Part shown: positions 44,033 through 52,948 of the stretch, piece after piece
Layout: the number at the start of each line of letters is the position of its first letter
How positions within the stretch are numbered: the stretch's first letter is position 1
From: Sphingosinicella flava
GTDB lineage: Bacteria; Pseudomonadota; Alphaproteobacteria; Sphingomonadales; Sphingomonadaceae
Direction: 5' to 3'
DNA length: 64,000 nucleotides
Assembly (NCBI RefSeq): GCF_016025255.1
Contig: NZ_CP065592.1
Span: forward strand, 1,903,122-1,967,121
Notes under the pieces: model-generated
What the model was told of the DNA's origin: nothing
Databases searched by the model: none
Seen by the model: only the letters and a program-made list of their open reading frames with translations
Translations under genes and position numbers: made by a program

Positions 44033-45712
44033 ATGTCACGCGCTATGCTGAACCGCTTCCTCCTGCTCTTCGCCCTTTTCGTCATGCCGGTGGCAACCAG
44101 CGCGCAGGGCGTCGTTTCCTCGGCCGATTCGCGCGCGACGGCGGCGGGGCAGCAGATCCTGCGCGACGGGGGCAGCGCCGCCGACGCCGCCATGGCGATG
44201 ATGCTGGCGCTGACCGTGGTGGAGCCGCAATCCTCCGGCATCGGCGGCGGCGGATTCCTGATCCATCACGATGCCGCGACCGGGCGGACGCAGACGATCG
44301 ACGGGCGGGAGAAAGCGCCTGCCGCCGCGACACCGGAGCGTTTCTTGGGCGCGGACGGCAAGCCGCGTCCATTCATGCAGGTCGTGCCCGGCGGCCTGTC
44401 GGTCGGCGTGCCCGGCAATATCGCCCTGATGGCGCAGACCCACGCCAAATGGGGCAGGCTGCCCTGGGCGCGCCTGTTCGATCCGGCGATCAAGCTGGCG
44501 GAAGATGGTTTCGCGGTCAGCAAGTCGACGGCGGGCTATCTCGCCATGGTCGCGCCGACGTGGAAGGATTTCCCGGAAAGCCAGGCGATTTATTGGAGGG
44601 ACGGCAAGCCGCTCGCGGCCGGCGAAACGGTCAGGAACCCGGCGCTCGCCGCGACCCTGCGCCGGATCGCCGCCGAGGGGCCGGATGGTTTTTACAAAGG
44701 GCCTGTAGCGGACGCCATTGTTAACGCCGTGCAGGGATCGAAGCGCAATGCGGCGGACATGACGCGCGCCGACCTTGCCGCTTATGAGGCGAAGGAGCGG
44801 CCGCCGGTCTGCATGGCCTATCGCGCCTATAAGGTCTGCGGCATGGGCCCGCCCTCGTCCGGCGCGACGACGGTGCTGGGAATATTGGGAATGCTCGAGC
44901 GGTTCGACATGAAGGCCATGGGCAAGGACGATCCGCGCGCCTGGCACTTGATCGCCGAGGCGATGAAGCTCGCTTATGCCGACCGCGACACCTGGGTGGG
45001 CGACCGCGATTTCGTCGACGTTCCGGTCGCCGGGCTGATCGACAAAGCCTATCTCGCGAAACGGTCCGCCGGTATCTCGCCGGCCCGCCCCCTCGGCCGT
45101 TACGAGGCGGGCATGCCGCCAGGCGCCGCGCCGCGGACCGCCGCCATGTCCGGCGAGGTGCCGAGCACCACCCATTTCGTCGCGGTCGACGGACGCGGGA
45201 ACGTCGCGAGCATGACGTCGACCGTCGAGGGCATTTTCGGCAGCCAGCTCGTCGCGGGCGGCTTCATTCTCAACAACGAATTGACCGATTTCAGCTTCGC
45301 TCCGGAGAAGGACGGCGCGCCGGTCGCCAACCGGGTGGAGGCGAACAAGCGCCCGCGCTCCTCCATGTCCCCGACCATCGTCTACGACGCGAGCGGCAAG
45401 CCGGTGTTGGCGCTGGGATCGGCGGGCGGGCCGCGCATCATCATGCATGTGGCGAAGACGCTGATCGGCTGGATCGACTTCGGTCTTCCGGTGGCGGAGG
45501 CGATCGCGCTCCCCAACATCTATTTCGGCGGGGACGCGACCTTGGTGGAAAAGGGCACCTTCCTGGCCGCGATGCAGGGTGAGATGACACGTTATGACGG
45601 GCTGGTCACCGCGAGCGATCTCGGTTCGAAGGTCAATGCCGTCGAATATGTGGACGGCGCCTGGCGCGGCGCCGCCGATCCGCGCAGCGAAGGCAATGCC
45701 CTTGCCGAGTGA
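44033..45712 (+). CDS. ggt: Gamma-glutamyltransferase (periplasmic)
   Basis: Ggt cleaves the gamma-glutamyl bond of glutathione and related compounds. The 559-residue precursor has a signal peptide (LNRFLLLFALFVMPVATSAQG), the large-subunit block VEPQSSGIGGGGFLIHHD and, at the self-cleavage point, GEVPSTTHFVAVDGRGN, where the second Thr should become the N-terminal nucleophile. NNELTDFS and RPRSSMSPTIV fit the small subunit. The start is either ATG 44033 or 44045; neither has a clear ribosome site, and the repeat ends ten bases upstream. Confidence 0.95.
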   Translation: MSRAMLNRFLLLFALFVMPVATSAQGVVSSADSRATAAGQQILRDGGSAADAAMAMMLALTVVEPQSSGIGGGGFLIHHDAATGRTQTIDGREKAPAAATPERFLGADGKPRPFMQVVPGGLSVGVPGNIALMAQTHAKWGRLPWARLFDPAIKLAEDGFAVSKSTAGYLAMVAPTWKDFPESQAIYWRDGKPLAAGETVRNPALAATLRRIAAEGPDGFYKGPVADAIVNAVQGSKRNAADMTRADLAAYEAKERPPVCMAYRAYKVCGMGPPSSGATTVLGILGMLERFDMKAMGKDDPRAWHLIAEAMKLAYADRDTWVGDRDFVDVPVAGLIDKAYLAKRSAGISPARPLGRYEAGMPPGAAPRTAAMSGEVPSTTHFVAVDGRGNVASMTSTVEGIFGSQLVAGGFILNNELTDFSFAPEKDGAPVANRVEANKRPRSSMSPTIVYDASGKPVLALGSAGGPRIIMHVAKTLIGWIDFGLPVAEAIALPNIYFGGDATLVEKGTFLAAMQGEMTRYDGLVTASDLGSKVNAVEYVDGAWRGAADPRSEGNALAE

Positions 45713-45772
45713 CGCCAGAGCGGCATAGGAACGTCACGGACAGACGCGGGAAAGCCGCGCTGGGGGAGAGAG

Positions 45773-47560
45773 ATGCGCCAGCTCGAACATTTCAACAATC
45801 TCGTCACCATGTTCTTCACCCGCGCGCGGGAAAAGGGCGATGCGCCTTTTCTGTGGGCGAAGAGGAACGGGACGTGGCAGGCGACGACCTGGGCGACGGC
45901 CGCCGCGAGCGTCGCCGCCATCGCGTCGAGCCTGAAGGCATTGGGTTTGCAGCCCGGCGACCGGGTGATGATCGTGTCGGAAAACCGGCCCGAATGGCTG
46001 ATCGCGGACCTCGCCATCATGGCGGCGGGCTGCGTGTCCGTGCCGACCTACATCACCAACACGACGCGCGATCACCAGCATATCATCGACGATAGCGGCG
46101 CGCGGGCGATCTTCGTGTCGAGCGAGAAACTCGCCAAGACCCTGCTCCCCGCCGCCGTTCGTTCAGGCTGCGAGCACATCATCGGCATGGAGCCGATCCG
46201 CAACCAGGCGTCGAACCTGCGCTTCCACGATTGGGACGCCCTCGTCGCGGCGGGCAGCGCCGACGTCGCGGCCTGCGCGAAAGCGGCGGAGGCCCTGACC
46301 CGCGACGACCTGGCCTGCATCATCTACACATCGGGCACCGGCGGCGCGCCGCGCGGCGTGATGCAGCATCACGGCGCGATCCTCCACAATTGCGAAGGCG
46401 CGGCGGAGATCATCTCCGAAGACTTCGGCTGGGACGACGAAGTGTTCCTCTCCTTCCTCCCCGCCAGCCACGCTTATGAACATAGCGGCGGCCAGATGTT
46501 CCCGATGGGGCTGGGCGGGCAGATCTATTATGCCGAAAGCCTGGAAAAGCTCGCCGCCAATATCGAGGAGGTGCGTCCCACCATCATGATGGTGCTGCCC
46601 CGCCTGTTCGAAGTGCTGCGCGCCCGCATCCTCAAGACGATCGAGAAGCAGGGCAAGGCGACCCAATATCTGCTGAAGCGCGCGATGGAGATCGGCGCCA
46701 AGGATTATGCCGGGAAGGTGCCGCTGAAGGACCGGCCGATGGACTTCATTCTCGACCGCACCTTTCGCCCGAAGATCTTCGCCAAGTTCGGCGGGCGGAT
46801 GAAGGCGATGATTTCGGGCGGCGCCCCCCTCAATCCCGATGTCGGCATCTTCTTCCACTCGATCGGCCTCACCCTGCTTCAAGGCTATGGCCAGACCGAA
46901 GCGGGGCCGGTGATCAGCGCGAACCGGCCCAAGGTCGGCCTCAAGATGGACACGGTCGGGCCGCCGGTCAGGAACACGGACGTGCGGATCGCCGAGGATG
47001 GCGAAATATTGGTGCGCGGCGAGCTCGTCATGAAAGGCTATTGGCGCAACGAAGCGCATACCGCGTCGACCATTGTCGATGGCTGGCTGCACACGGGCGA
47101 TGTCGGCCATTTCGACGACAAGGGCCGCATCGTCATCACCGACCGCAAGAAGGACATCATCGTTCTCGACAAGGGCGACAATGTCGCGCCCCAGCGCGTC
47201 GAGGGCATGCTGACCCTCCAGCCCGAAATCGCGCAGGCGATGGTGGTCGGCGACCGCCGCCCCTATCTGGTCGGCCTGGTCATGCCGGACGCCGAATGGA
47301 TGGCCGAATGGGCCAAGGCCAACGGCAAGCCGAACGATTTGGCGACGCTCAGGACCGATCCTGACTTCGTGAAAGCGGTGGGAGCGGCGGTCAACCGGGT
47401 GAGCGCGGAGTTGTCGGTGATCGAAAAGGTCAGGAGCTTCATCATTGCCGATGAGCCCTTCACCACCGCGAACGAGCAGATGACGACGACGCTCAAGATC
47501 CGGCGGCATGTGCTGAAGGACATTTACGGCCCGCGGCTCGACGCTTTGTACAAGCGGTGA
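45773..47560 (+). CDS. Long-chain fatty acid CoA ligase-type AMP-dependent synthetase
   Basis: A 595-residue adenylate-forming enzyme. The P-loop reads IIYTSGTGGAPRGVMQ (usual: TSGTTGxPKG), followed by FLPASHAYEHSGGQ, GYGQTEAGPV, GWLHTGDVG and RKKDIIVLDKGDNVAP. The C-terminal catalytic Lys is likely in TTTLKIRRHV. Length and motifs match long-chain acyl-CoA synthetases (FadD15-like). The strong GGGGGAGAGAG ribosome site directly precedes the ATG. A small hairpin at 47569-47592 follows the stop but lacks a T-tract. Confidence 0.93.
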   Translation: MRQLEHFNNLVTMFFTRAREKGDAPFLWAKRNGTWQATTWATAAASVAAIASSLKALGLQPGDRVMIVSENRPEWLIADLAIMAAGCVSVPTYITNTTRDHQHIIDDSGARAIFVSSEKLAKTLLPAAVRSGCEHIIGMEPIRNQASNLRFHDWDALVAAGSADVAACAKAAEALTRDDLACIIYTSGTGGAPRGVMQHHGAILHNCEGAAEIISEDFGWDDEVFLSFLPASHAYEHSGGQMFPMGLGGQIYYAESLEKLAANIEEVRPTIMMVLPRLFEVLRARILKTIEKQGKATQYLLKRAMEIGAKDYAGKVPLKDRPMDFILDRTFRPKIFAKFGGRMKAMISGGAPLNPDVGIFFHSIGLTLLQGYGQTEAGPVISANRPKVGLKMDTVGPPVRNTDVRIAEDGEILVRGELVMKGYWRNEAHTASTIVDGWLHTGDVGHFDDKGRIVITDRKKDIIVLDKGDNVAPQRVEGMLTLQPEIAQAMVVGDRRPYLVGLVMPDAEWMAEWAKANGKPNDLATLRTDPDFVKAVGAAVNRVSAELSVIEKVRSFIIADEPFTTANEQMTTTLKIRRHVLKDIYGPRLDALYKR

Positions 47561-47608
47561 AATTTCCTGTCATCCGGCCTTCGTCGGGTGACGGAAGAGA
47601 GCGGCGTC

Positions 47609-48010
47609 TTACTGAACTGCCTTACGGTAGGGAACGAATTCCCCGAGGCCGCAGCTGCCGTAATGCATGCCGGAGGTGAGATCGACCACGTCGACGATAT
47701 CGCCCCGGCACAATTGGCCCGTGGTCGATTTCGCCACCAAAGTTCGTCCGGAATCCAGGAACGGGCATCCGGCCGGGGGCCGGTTGACGTAGATCCGGTC
47801 CCCCGGGCCTGAAAAGAGGATCGCCGCGCCATTGTCGACGGTGCGATTGCTCCGCAGGTCGCGCTGGCTGACGCAGCTGCGCGGGACTTCGGCCGCGCGT
47901 CCGGCCAGTTCGGTGGCCAATTCGGAATCGGTGGCAGCGTTGGGCGGCGCGTCCGGATAGGTCGAGCAAGCGGCGGTAAGAGCGGCGATTGGAATGAGGA
48001 GGGCACGCAT
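47609..48010 (-). CDS. Small lipoprotein with conserved cysteines
   Basis: A 133-residue protein with signal peptide and lipobox LTAACST (Cys15). The mature part has four further Cys (SCVSQRDLRSNRTVDNG, GCPFLDSG, LCRGDIVDVVDL, SCGLGEFVPY), able to form two disulfides. No family name comes to mind with certainty, although the SCVSQRDLRSNRTVDNG block is common in sphingomonad lipoproteins. It follows gloB by 14 bases on the same strand. Confidence 0.85.
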   Translation of the reverse strand: MRALLIPIAALTAACSTYPDAPPNAATDSELATELAGRAAEVPRSCVSQRDLRSNRTVDNGAAILFSGPGDRIYVNRPPAGCPFLDSGRTLVAKSTTGQLCRGDIVDVVDLTSGMHYGSCGLGEFVPYRKAVQ

Positions 48011-48024
48011 GGGCAATTCCTTTC

Positions 48025-48753
48025 CTAACCGGTGAAACGATCCTTTGCCGCGCGCCGTTCCGCAAGCGCATCCGCCGATTTGGCGCGCATGAACGGGTTG
48101 GTCGCGCGTTCGAGAGCGATGGTGGTTGGCACCGTCGCTTCGCCCACCGCTCGCGCACGTTCGACATCCGCCATACGCGCCGCAAGCGCCTTGTTGTCCG
48201 GCTCCACGCTCAAGGCGAAGCGGCCGTTCGACAACGTATATTCGTGCGCGCAGTAGACGGCCGTTTCCGGCGGCAACTGCGCCAGACGCTGGAGATTGGC
48301 GTGCATCTGCTCCGCCGTGCCTTCGAACAAGCGCCCGCAGCCCATGGCGAACAAGGTGTCGCCGACGAAGACGATCCCTTCCGACGGCAAATGATAGGCG
48401 ATATGTCCGGCGGTATGGGCGGGAACGTCCATCACCTGCGCGCCGATGGCGCCGATAGAAACGGTGTCGCCCTCCCGCACTTGCCGGTCGAGCGTCGGGA
48501 TGCGATGCGCTTCGGCGGCGGGACCGGTGACCGTGCAGCCCGTCGCGGACTTGATCGCTTCGTTGCCGCCGGTGTGGTCGGGGTGCCAGTGCGTGTTCCA
48601 GATCTGGGTGATCCGCCAGCCGCGCGCCGCCGCTTCCTCCATAACCGGATCGGCAACGGCGGGATCGATGACCACCGTTTCTCCGGACACCGGATCGTGC
48701 ATTAGCCAGATATAATTGTCCGACAGGGCTGGAATGCGGACGATGTCTACCAT
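48025..48753 (-). CDS. gloB: Hydroxyacylglutathione hydrolase (glyoxalase II)
   Basis: GloB hydrolyses S-lactoylglutathione to lactate and glutathione. The 242-residue metallo-beta-lactamase-fold product contains the metal motif THWHPDHTGGN, further ligands in HTAGHIAYH, FVGDTLFAMGCGRLFEG and YCAHEYT, and the C-terminal helical domain with ALERATNPFMRAK. It overlaps the gloA stop by seven bases, forming a glutathione-dependent methylglyoxal detoxification pair. The ATG at 48753 gives the usual start VDIVRIPALSDNYIWL. Confidence 0.96.
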   Translation of the reverse strand: MVDIVRIPALSDNYIWLMHDPVSGETVVIDPAVADPVMEEAAARGWRITQIWNTHWHPDHTGGNEAIKSATGCTVTGPAAEAHRIPTLDRQVREGDTVSIGAIGAQVMDVPAHTAGHIAYHLPSEGIVFVGDTLFAMGCGRLFEGTAEQMHANLQRLAQLPPETAVYCAHEYTLSNGRFALSVEPDNKALAARMADVERARAVGEATVPTTIALERATNPFMRAKSADALAERRAAKDRFTG

Positions 48754-49160
48754 GTGCCGGTATTCGGCATCGACGCCCACGGCTCGGCGGGCTCAAGATA
48801 GCCGTCCTGCAGCAATTCGATCGAGATGTTGTCGGGCGTGCGGACGAAAGCCATGTGCCCGTCGCGCGGCGGGCGGTTGATCGTGTAGCCCGCGTCCATC
48901 AGCCGCTGGCAGGTGTCGTAGATATTTTCAACCCGGTAGGCGAGGTGGCCGAAGTTGCGGCCGCCGTCATAGCCTTGCTCGTCCCAATTGTGGGTGAGCT
49001 CGACCTGCGCCTGTTCGTCCCCGGGCGCGGCGAGGAAGATCAGGGTGTAACGCGCCTTTTCATTCTCCATCCGGCGCACTTCCTTGAGGCCCAGAAGCTC
49101 GAAGAAGCGGATCGTCGCCTGGGGATCGGACACGCGAATCATGGTGTGCAGATATTTCAT
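48747..49160 (-). CDS. gloA: Lactoylglutathione lyase (glyoxalase I)
   Basis: GloA isomerises the methylglyoxal-glutathione adduct to S-lactoylglutathione. The 137-residue product has two VOC-fold halves: MKYLHTMIRVSDPQATIRFFELLGL, VELTHNWDEQGYDGGRNFGHLAYRV, and MAFVRTPDNISIELLQ, holding His7, Glu near 56, His74 and Glu near 118 as metal ligands. It heads the gloA-gloB-lipoprotein operon and diverges from the SIMPL-domain gene with 89 bases between starts. Confidence 0.95.
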   Translation of the reverse strand: MKYLHTMIRVSDPQATIRFFELLGLKEVRRMENEKARYTLIFLAAPGDEQAQVELTHNWDEQGYDGGRNFGHLAYRVENIYDTCQRLMDAGYTINRPPRDGHMAFVRTPDNISIELLQDGYLEPAEPWASMPNTGTW

Positions 49161-49249
49161 ATTGGCTCCGGAACGTTCAGCTGCGCGAAAGCGGGTCGAT
49201 GCTGTATATGGGGGATGAACGACCGGGTTCCAGCAGGGAAGGAGCTTGC

Positions 49250-49957
49250 ATGACTCAGGATCGCAGTACGGCATTGATCGCCGCGGCTCTTCTGGCTCTC
49301 GGCATCGTGCTCGGCGGATATCTGCTGGGCGATGGGCTCAGGCGCTCGCGCCTCGCCGACCGGTCGGTGACGATGCGGGGTCTCGCCGAGCGCGACGTCA
49401 CTGCCGATCTCGCGACTTGGACCATATCCTATTCCGCGCAGGGAACCGATCTCGCCGCCGTCCAGGCCGCGAGCGACCAGGACACGCGCATCATCGCCGA
49501 TTTCTTCCGCCGTTCCGGTTTCAAGGATAATGAGATCAGCACGGCCAGCGTCGGGGTCAGCCAGTATTTCGACAATGACCGGGGCGAGAACCGCATCACC
49601 GTCACCCGCAGCCTTCAACTCCGCACCAATGACGTCATGAAAGCGCGCGCCGCTTATGCGCGGCAGGCCGACCTGATCCGCGCAGGCGTGGCGGTGCAGG
49701 AAGGATCGGGCATGGTGTACAGCTTCACCAAATTGAATGACGTCAAGCCCGCGATGATCGCGGAATCGACCAAGGACGCCCGCCGCGCCGCCGAGCAGTT
49801 CGCCAAGGATTCCGGCGCGGAGGTCGGCGCCATCAAGCAAGCGACGCAGGGTTATTTTTCGGTCGGCGCCCGCGATGGCGACGAAAGCGAAAGCGGCGGC
49901 GGCTCGCCTTTCCAGAAGGTGAGGGTCGTCACGACCATCGACTTCTATCTGGATTGA
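49250..49957 (+). CDS. SIMPL domain-containing membrane-anchored protein
   Basis: A 235-residue protein with one N-terminal hydrophobic segment (residues about 8-28) and a periplasmic SIMPL/DUF541 domain (VTMRGLAERDVTADLATWTISY, RSGFKDNEISTASVGVSQYFD, GSGMVYSFTKLNDVKPAMIAESTKDARRAAEQFA as blocks). SIMPL proteins have been tied to oxidative-stress defence and envelope integrity, but the mechanism is unclear. A GGAG site nine bases upstream fixes the ATG. The stop overlaps the opposite TPR gene by 13 bases. Confidence 0.92.
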   Translation: MTQDRSTALIAAALLALGIVLGGYLLGDGLRRSRLADRSVTMRGLAERDVTADLATWTISYSAQGTDLAAVQAASDQDTRIIADFFRRSGFKDNEISTASVGVSQYFDNDRGENRITVTRSLQLRTNDVMKARAAYARQADLIRAGVAVQEGSGMVYSFTKLNDVKPAMIAESTKDARRAAEQFAKDSGAEVGAIKQATQGYFSVGARDGDESESGGGSPFQKVRVVTTIDFYLD

Positions 49958-50691
49958 GGCGGCGCGCCGTCCGCAAGAGCAGCGCTGGCCGCGCGTCCCG
50001 CTTCCGAATTGGGATCGGCCTTCGCGGCGCGCTCGTAGAAGCCGCGCGCTTCGTCGGATTTGCCCGCCTTGCCGGCGATGGTTCCGGCCTGCAGCAGCAC
50101 GTCCGCATCATCGGGTGCGAGCGCCAGCGCCTTGGCGATATCCGCTTCGGCGCGGGACAAGGCATTTTCGCGCAGCGCGAGCGCCGCCGACAGATACCAG
50201 GCGAAGGGATCGCCCGGCACCAGTTTCAGGCCTGCATCGATATCGGCTCGCGCGCCGGACATGTCGCCGAGCGCGACGCCCGCCCGGGCGCGGTCGAGAT
50301 GGATTTCGCCCGTAAGTTCGGGTGCCGTACCTTCGATTTTCAAGGCCGCGTCGAAAGCGGCGCGGGCACGAACGGCGTCGTTCATCGCCAGCCAGGCATT
50401 GCCGGATTGCGTCCAGAAATCGGCGGCCGCCGGAGTCTTCGTTCCTTCCGCTTCACGCGCCGCCTGTTCGTAGGCGACGGCGGCATCCTGCCACCGCTCC
50501 AGCGCGACATAGGCGAGCCCCAGGCATTGGCGGGCGGGGAGGCCGCCACCCTTCACACGCCAGTCGCTCGCCGTTTCCACCGCCTTGGCGGGCGCGGAGC
50601 GGACCTCTGCGAGGCAGTTCTTGTAAGCGCCGTCCGGCGCCGGCACGGCCGCCGTTTGCAGGAGAGCGGCGGTCAGAAGGGAAAGGATCAC
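49945..50691 (-). CDS. Secreted tetratricopeptide-repeat protein
   Basis: A 248-residue protein started by GTG (overlapping the hydrolase stop as GTGA) with a short signal-like N-terminus (ILSLLTAALLQTAAVPAP). Helical TPR units run from about residue 55 to 235: LGLAYVALERWQDAAVAYEQAA, NAWLAMNDAVRARAAFDAAL, IDAGLKLVPGDPFAWYLSAALAL and DVLLQAGTIAGKAGKSDEARGFYERA. It likely acts as a protein-binding scaffold in the periplasm. It converges with the SIMPL gene. Confidence 0.9.
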   Translation of the reverse strand: MILSLLTAALLQTAAVPAPDGAYKNCLAEVRSAPAKAVETASDWRVKGGGLPARQCLGLAYVALERWQDAAVAYEQAAREAEGTKTPAAADFWTQSGNAWLAMNDAVRARAAFDAALKIEGTAPELTGEIHLDRARAGVALGDMSGARADIDAGLKLVPGDPFAWYLSAALALRENALSRAEADIAKALALAPDDADVLLQAGTIAGKAGKSDEARGFYERAAKADPNSEAGRAASAALADGAPPQSR

Positions 50692-51425
50692 AGGGCCTCC
50701 AGCAGCCCGCTTACCGTCCGGATCAAAAGAGCGATATCCGAGTCCCGGGACAGGCGATGATCGCCATCCTTTATCAGCAGGGTCTGCACGTCGGATGAAC
50801 GCAGCCGCTCCATGAGATTGAGGGACACCGCCCAAGGCACGTCATCGTCCTTCAAGCCGTGGAGAAGGCGGATCGGACAATCGATCGCGATCGGCGCGTC
50901 CAGCACATGCAGCTTCTCACCGCTTTCCCAGAAGGCGCGCGTGGTGAGGATGGGCGGATCGCTATAAGGCGAAGCTTCCTCGATCCGGCCCATGCCGCGG
51001 ATCGTCGCCTTGTCTCCGTCCGAAAACCCCCAATCGGTGAAATCGGGCGCCGCGGCGATCCCGACGAGGCCCTTGACCAATCCGGGCCGGGCGAGCGCCG
51101 CCAGCAGCATCAACCACCCGCCCATCGACGAGCCGACGAGGACGACCGGGCCCTTCGCGATTTCGTCGATCATCAGCAGGGCGTCGTCCCACCAATCGTG
51201 CAGCGACTGATCCTCGAACGCGCCGCCGCTTCCTCCGCAACCGCCATAGTCGAAGCGCAGGAAGGCGCGCCCCGTTTCCGCCGCCCAGGCGTCGAGCGCC
51301 AGCGCCTTCGTTCCCTCCATGTCCGACATGTAGCCGGGAAGAAAGACGAGCGTCGGGCCCGTCCCCGCCCGATGGCGGTAGGCGAGGCGGCGCTCTTTGG
51401 AATCGAGAAATTGCAGATCCGTCAT
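50688..51425 (-). CDS. Alpha/beta hydrolase
   Basis: A 245-residue alpha/beta hydrolase. The nucleophile elbow is GSSMGGWL (Ser about 100), FLPGYMSDMEGTKA gives the oxyanion region, LLHGLKDDDVPW the acid and DGDHRLSRDSD the His. The pattern resembles ABHD10-like (palmitoyl-protein thioesterase or carboxylesterase) enzymes in alphaproteobacteria. The substrate cannot be assigned. The TPR gene starts within its stop. Confidence 0.9.
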   Translation of the reverse strand: MTDLQFLDSKERRLAYRHRAGTGPTLVFLPGYMSDMEGTKALALDAWAAETGRAFLRFDYGGCGGSGGAFEDQSLHDWWDDALLMIDEIAKGPVVLVGSSMGGWLMLLAALARPGLVKGLVGIAAAPDFTDWGFSDGDKATIRGMGRIEEASPYSDPPILTTRAFWESGEKLHVLDAPIAIDCPIRLLHGLKDDDVPWAVSLNLMERLRSSDVQTLLIKDGDHRLSRDSDIALLIRTVSGLLEAL

Positions 51426-51436
51426 ACCTTTTCCCA

Positions 51437-51521
51437 GTTATTCCCGCGAAAGCGGGAATCCAGAGCGGCGCTGGCGACTGCTCCCACCATCGTCTGGATT
51501 CCCGCCTTCGCGGGAATGACG
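51437..51521. repeat. Palindromic repeat, family A (hydrolase-symporter gap)
   Basis: GTTATTCCCGCGAAAGCGGG on the left and CCCGCCTTCGCGGGAATGAC on the right, extended by AATCCAGA/TCTGGATT. Arms are about 29 bases, loop about 25. It fills the 109-base gap between the symporter stop and the hydrolase start, which are on the same strand. Confidence 0.88.
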
Positions 51522-51534
51522 GGGGAGGAGGTCA

Positions 51535-52851
51535 TCAGCGCAGGCTTTCGTCGCCCACCGGCGGCGGCATGTGCGACGGCGCCTTGGGCGGCACGATCTC
51601 GGCCGGTTCGAGGGGGTCGAGATGGCCTTCCCACTTGGCGACCACTGCGCTCGCCACCGCATTGCCGACGACATTGGTCGCCGAACGGCCCATGTCGAGG
51701 AAATGGTCGACCGCGATGATGAGCAGCAGTCCGGCCTCGGGAATATCGAAGAAGGCGAGGGTCGCGGCGATGATGACGAGGCTGGCGCGCGGCACGCCCG
51801 CAATCCCCTTCGACGTCACCATGAGGACGAGGAGCATCGTGATTTCCTGCCCCAGGCTCAAATCGATGCCATAGGCCTGCGCGATGAAGATCGTCGCGAA
51901 GGTCATGTACATCATCGACCCGTCGAGGTTGAACGAATAACCGAGCGGCAGCACGAAGCTGGCGATGCGCGGCGGCACGCCGAAACGGTCCAGCGCCTCG
52001 AGCGTGCGCGGATAGGCGGCCTCCGACGAGGCGGTCGAGAAAGCGAGGATCAGCGGATCGCGGATGTAGCGGACGAGCAATCTTGTGCGCGGGCCGACGA
52101 TCAGGAAGCAGACGGCGATCAGCAGCATCCAGAGCAACGCCAGGCCGACATAGAAGCTGCCCATGAAATAGCCGAAGGTGCCGAGGATGGCCGGGCCGCG
52201 TTCGGCGATCGTACCCGCGACGGCCGCGAAGACGGCGACCGGCGCCACGCGCATCACATAATCGGTGATCTGCAGCATGACGTGGACCAAAGCCTCGGTC
52301 GCCTTGACGATCGGCGCCGCCTTCTCGCCGACGGCGGTCAGCGCCACGCCGACGAAGAGCGAGAAGACGACGATCTGCAGGATCTCGTTCGTCGCCATCG
52401 CCTCGATCATCGAAGCGGGGACAAGGTGGGTGATGAAATCCTTGAGGTTGAAGGCGGCGCGTTCGACCCCGCTCGCCGCGCTCGCATCCGGAATCGGGAA
52501 GTTGAGGCCGACGCCCGGCTGGAACAGATTGACGAGGATGAGGCCGAGGCTGAGCGAGACGAGGCTGGCGCAGATGAACCAGCCGACCGCGCGGAAGCCG
52601 ACGCGCCCCAGTGCCGCCGTGTCGCCCATATGCGCGATGCCGGTGACGAGCGTCGCGAAGACGAGCGGCGCGATGATCATCTTGATGAGGCGCAGGAAAA
52701 GCGTCGTGACGATGGAGAAATAACCGGCGATGTCCTTGAGCAGCGCCTGGCCTTCCGGCGTTCCGCCGCCGACGCCGGCATTGATCGCCCAGCCGACGAT
52801 GATGCCGAGCATGAGGCCCGCCAGGATATAATAGGTTAAACGCTTTGCCAC
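51535..52851 (-). CDS. Dicarboxylate/amino acid:cation symporter (DAACS family)
   Basis: A 438-residue transporter with eight membrane helices and two re-entrant loops. Family blocks are FLRLIKMIIAPLVFATLVTGIAHMG, the serine-rich loop AFSTASSEAAYPRTLEAL, SFNLDGSMMYMTFATIFIAQAYG and VDHFLDMGRSATNVVGNAVAS. The latter includes the Asp and Asn residues that bind substrate and sodium or protons in GltP/DctA. Likely substrates are glutamate, aspartate or C4-dicarboxylates. The last 25 residues are a proline-rich tail. Confidence 0.95.
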   Translation of the reverse strand: MAKRLTYYILAGLMLGIIVGWAINAGVGGGTPEGQALLKDIAGYFSIVTTLFLRLIKMIIAPLVFATLVTGIAHMGDTAALGRVGFRAVGWFICASLVSLSLGLILVNLFQPGVGLNFPIPDASAASGVERAAFNLKDFITHLVPASMIEAMATNEILQIVVFSLFVGVALTAVGEKAAPIVKATEALVHVMLQITDYVMRVAPVAVFAAVAGTIAERGPAILGTFGYFMGSFYVGLALLWMLLIAVCFLIVGPRTRLLVRYIRDPLILAFSTASSEAAYPRTLEALDRFGVPPRIASFVLPLGYSFNLDGSMMYMTFATIFIAQAYGIDLSLGQEITMLLVLMVTSKGIAGVPRASLVIIAATLAFFDIPEAGLLLIIAVDHFLDMGRSATNVVGNAVASAVVAKWEGHLDPLEPAEIVPPKAPSHMPPPVGDESLR

Positions 52852-52948
52852 CGGCAGCCCCTTGAATATCTTTATGCGGCCAAGAAAGCGATTGCGGGCC
52901 GGAGGTCAAGCGCAACGTTCCCCGCCGCAGCGTCCGGCCATGCGCGGC

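Noticed and set aside
568-51521. Repeats as a CRISPR array
   Set aside because: Copies are scattered kilobases apart, are palindromic themselves, and have no regular spacers or cas genes.
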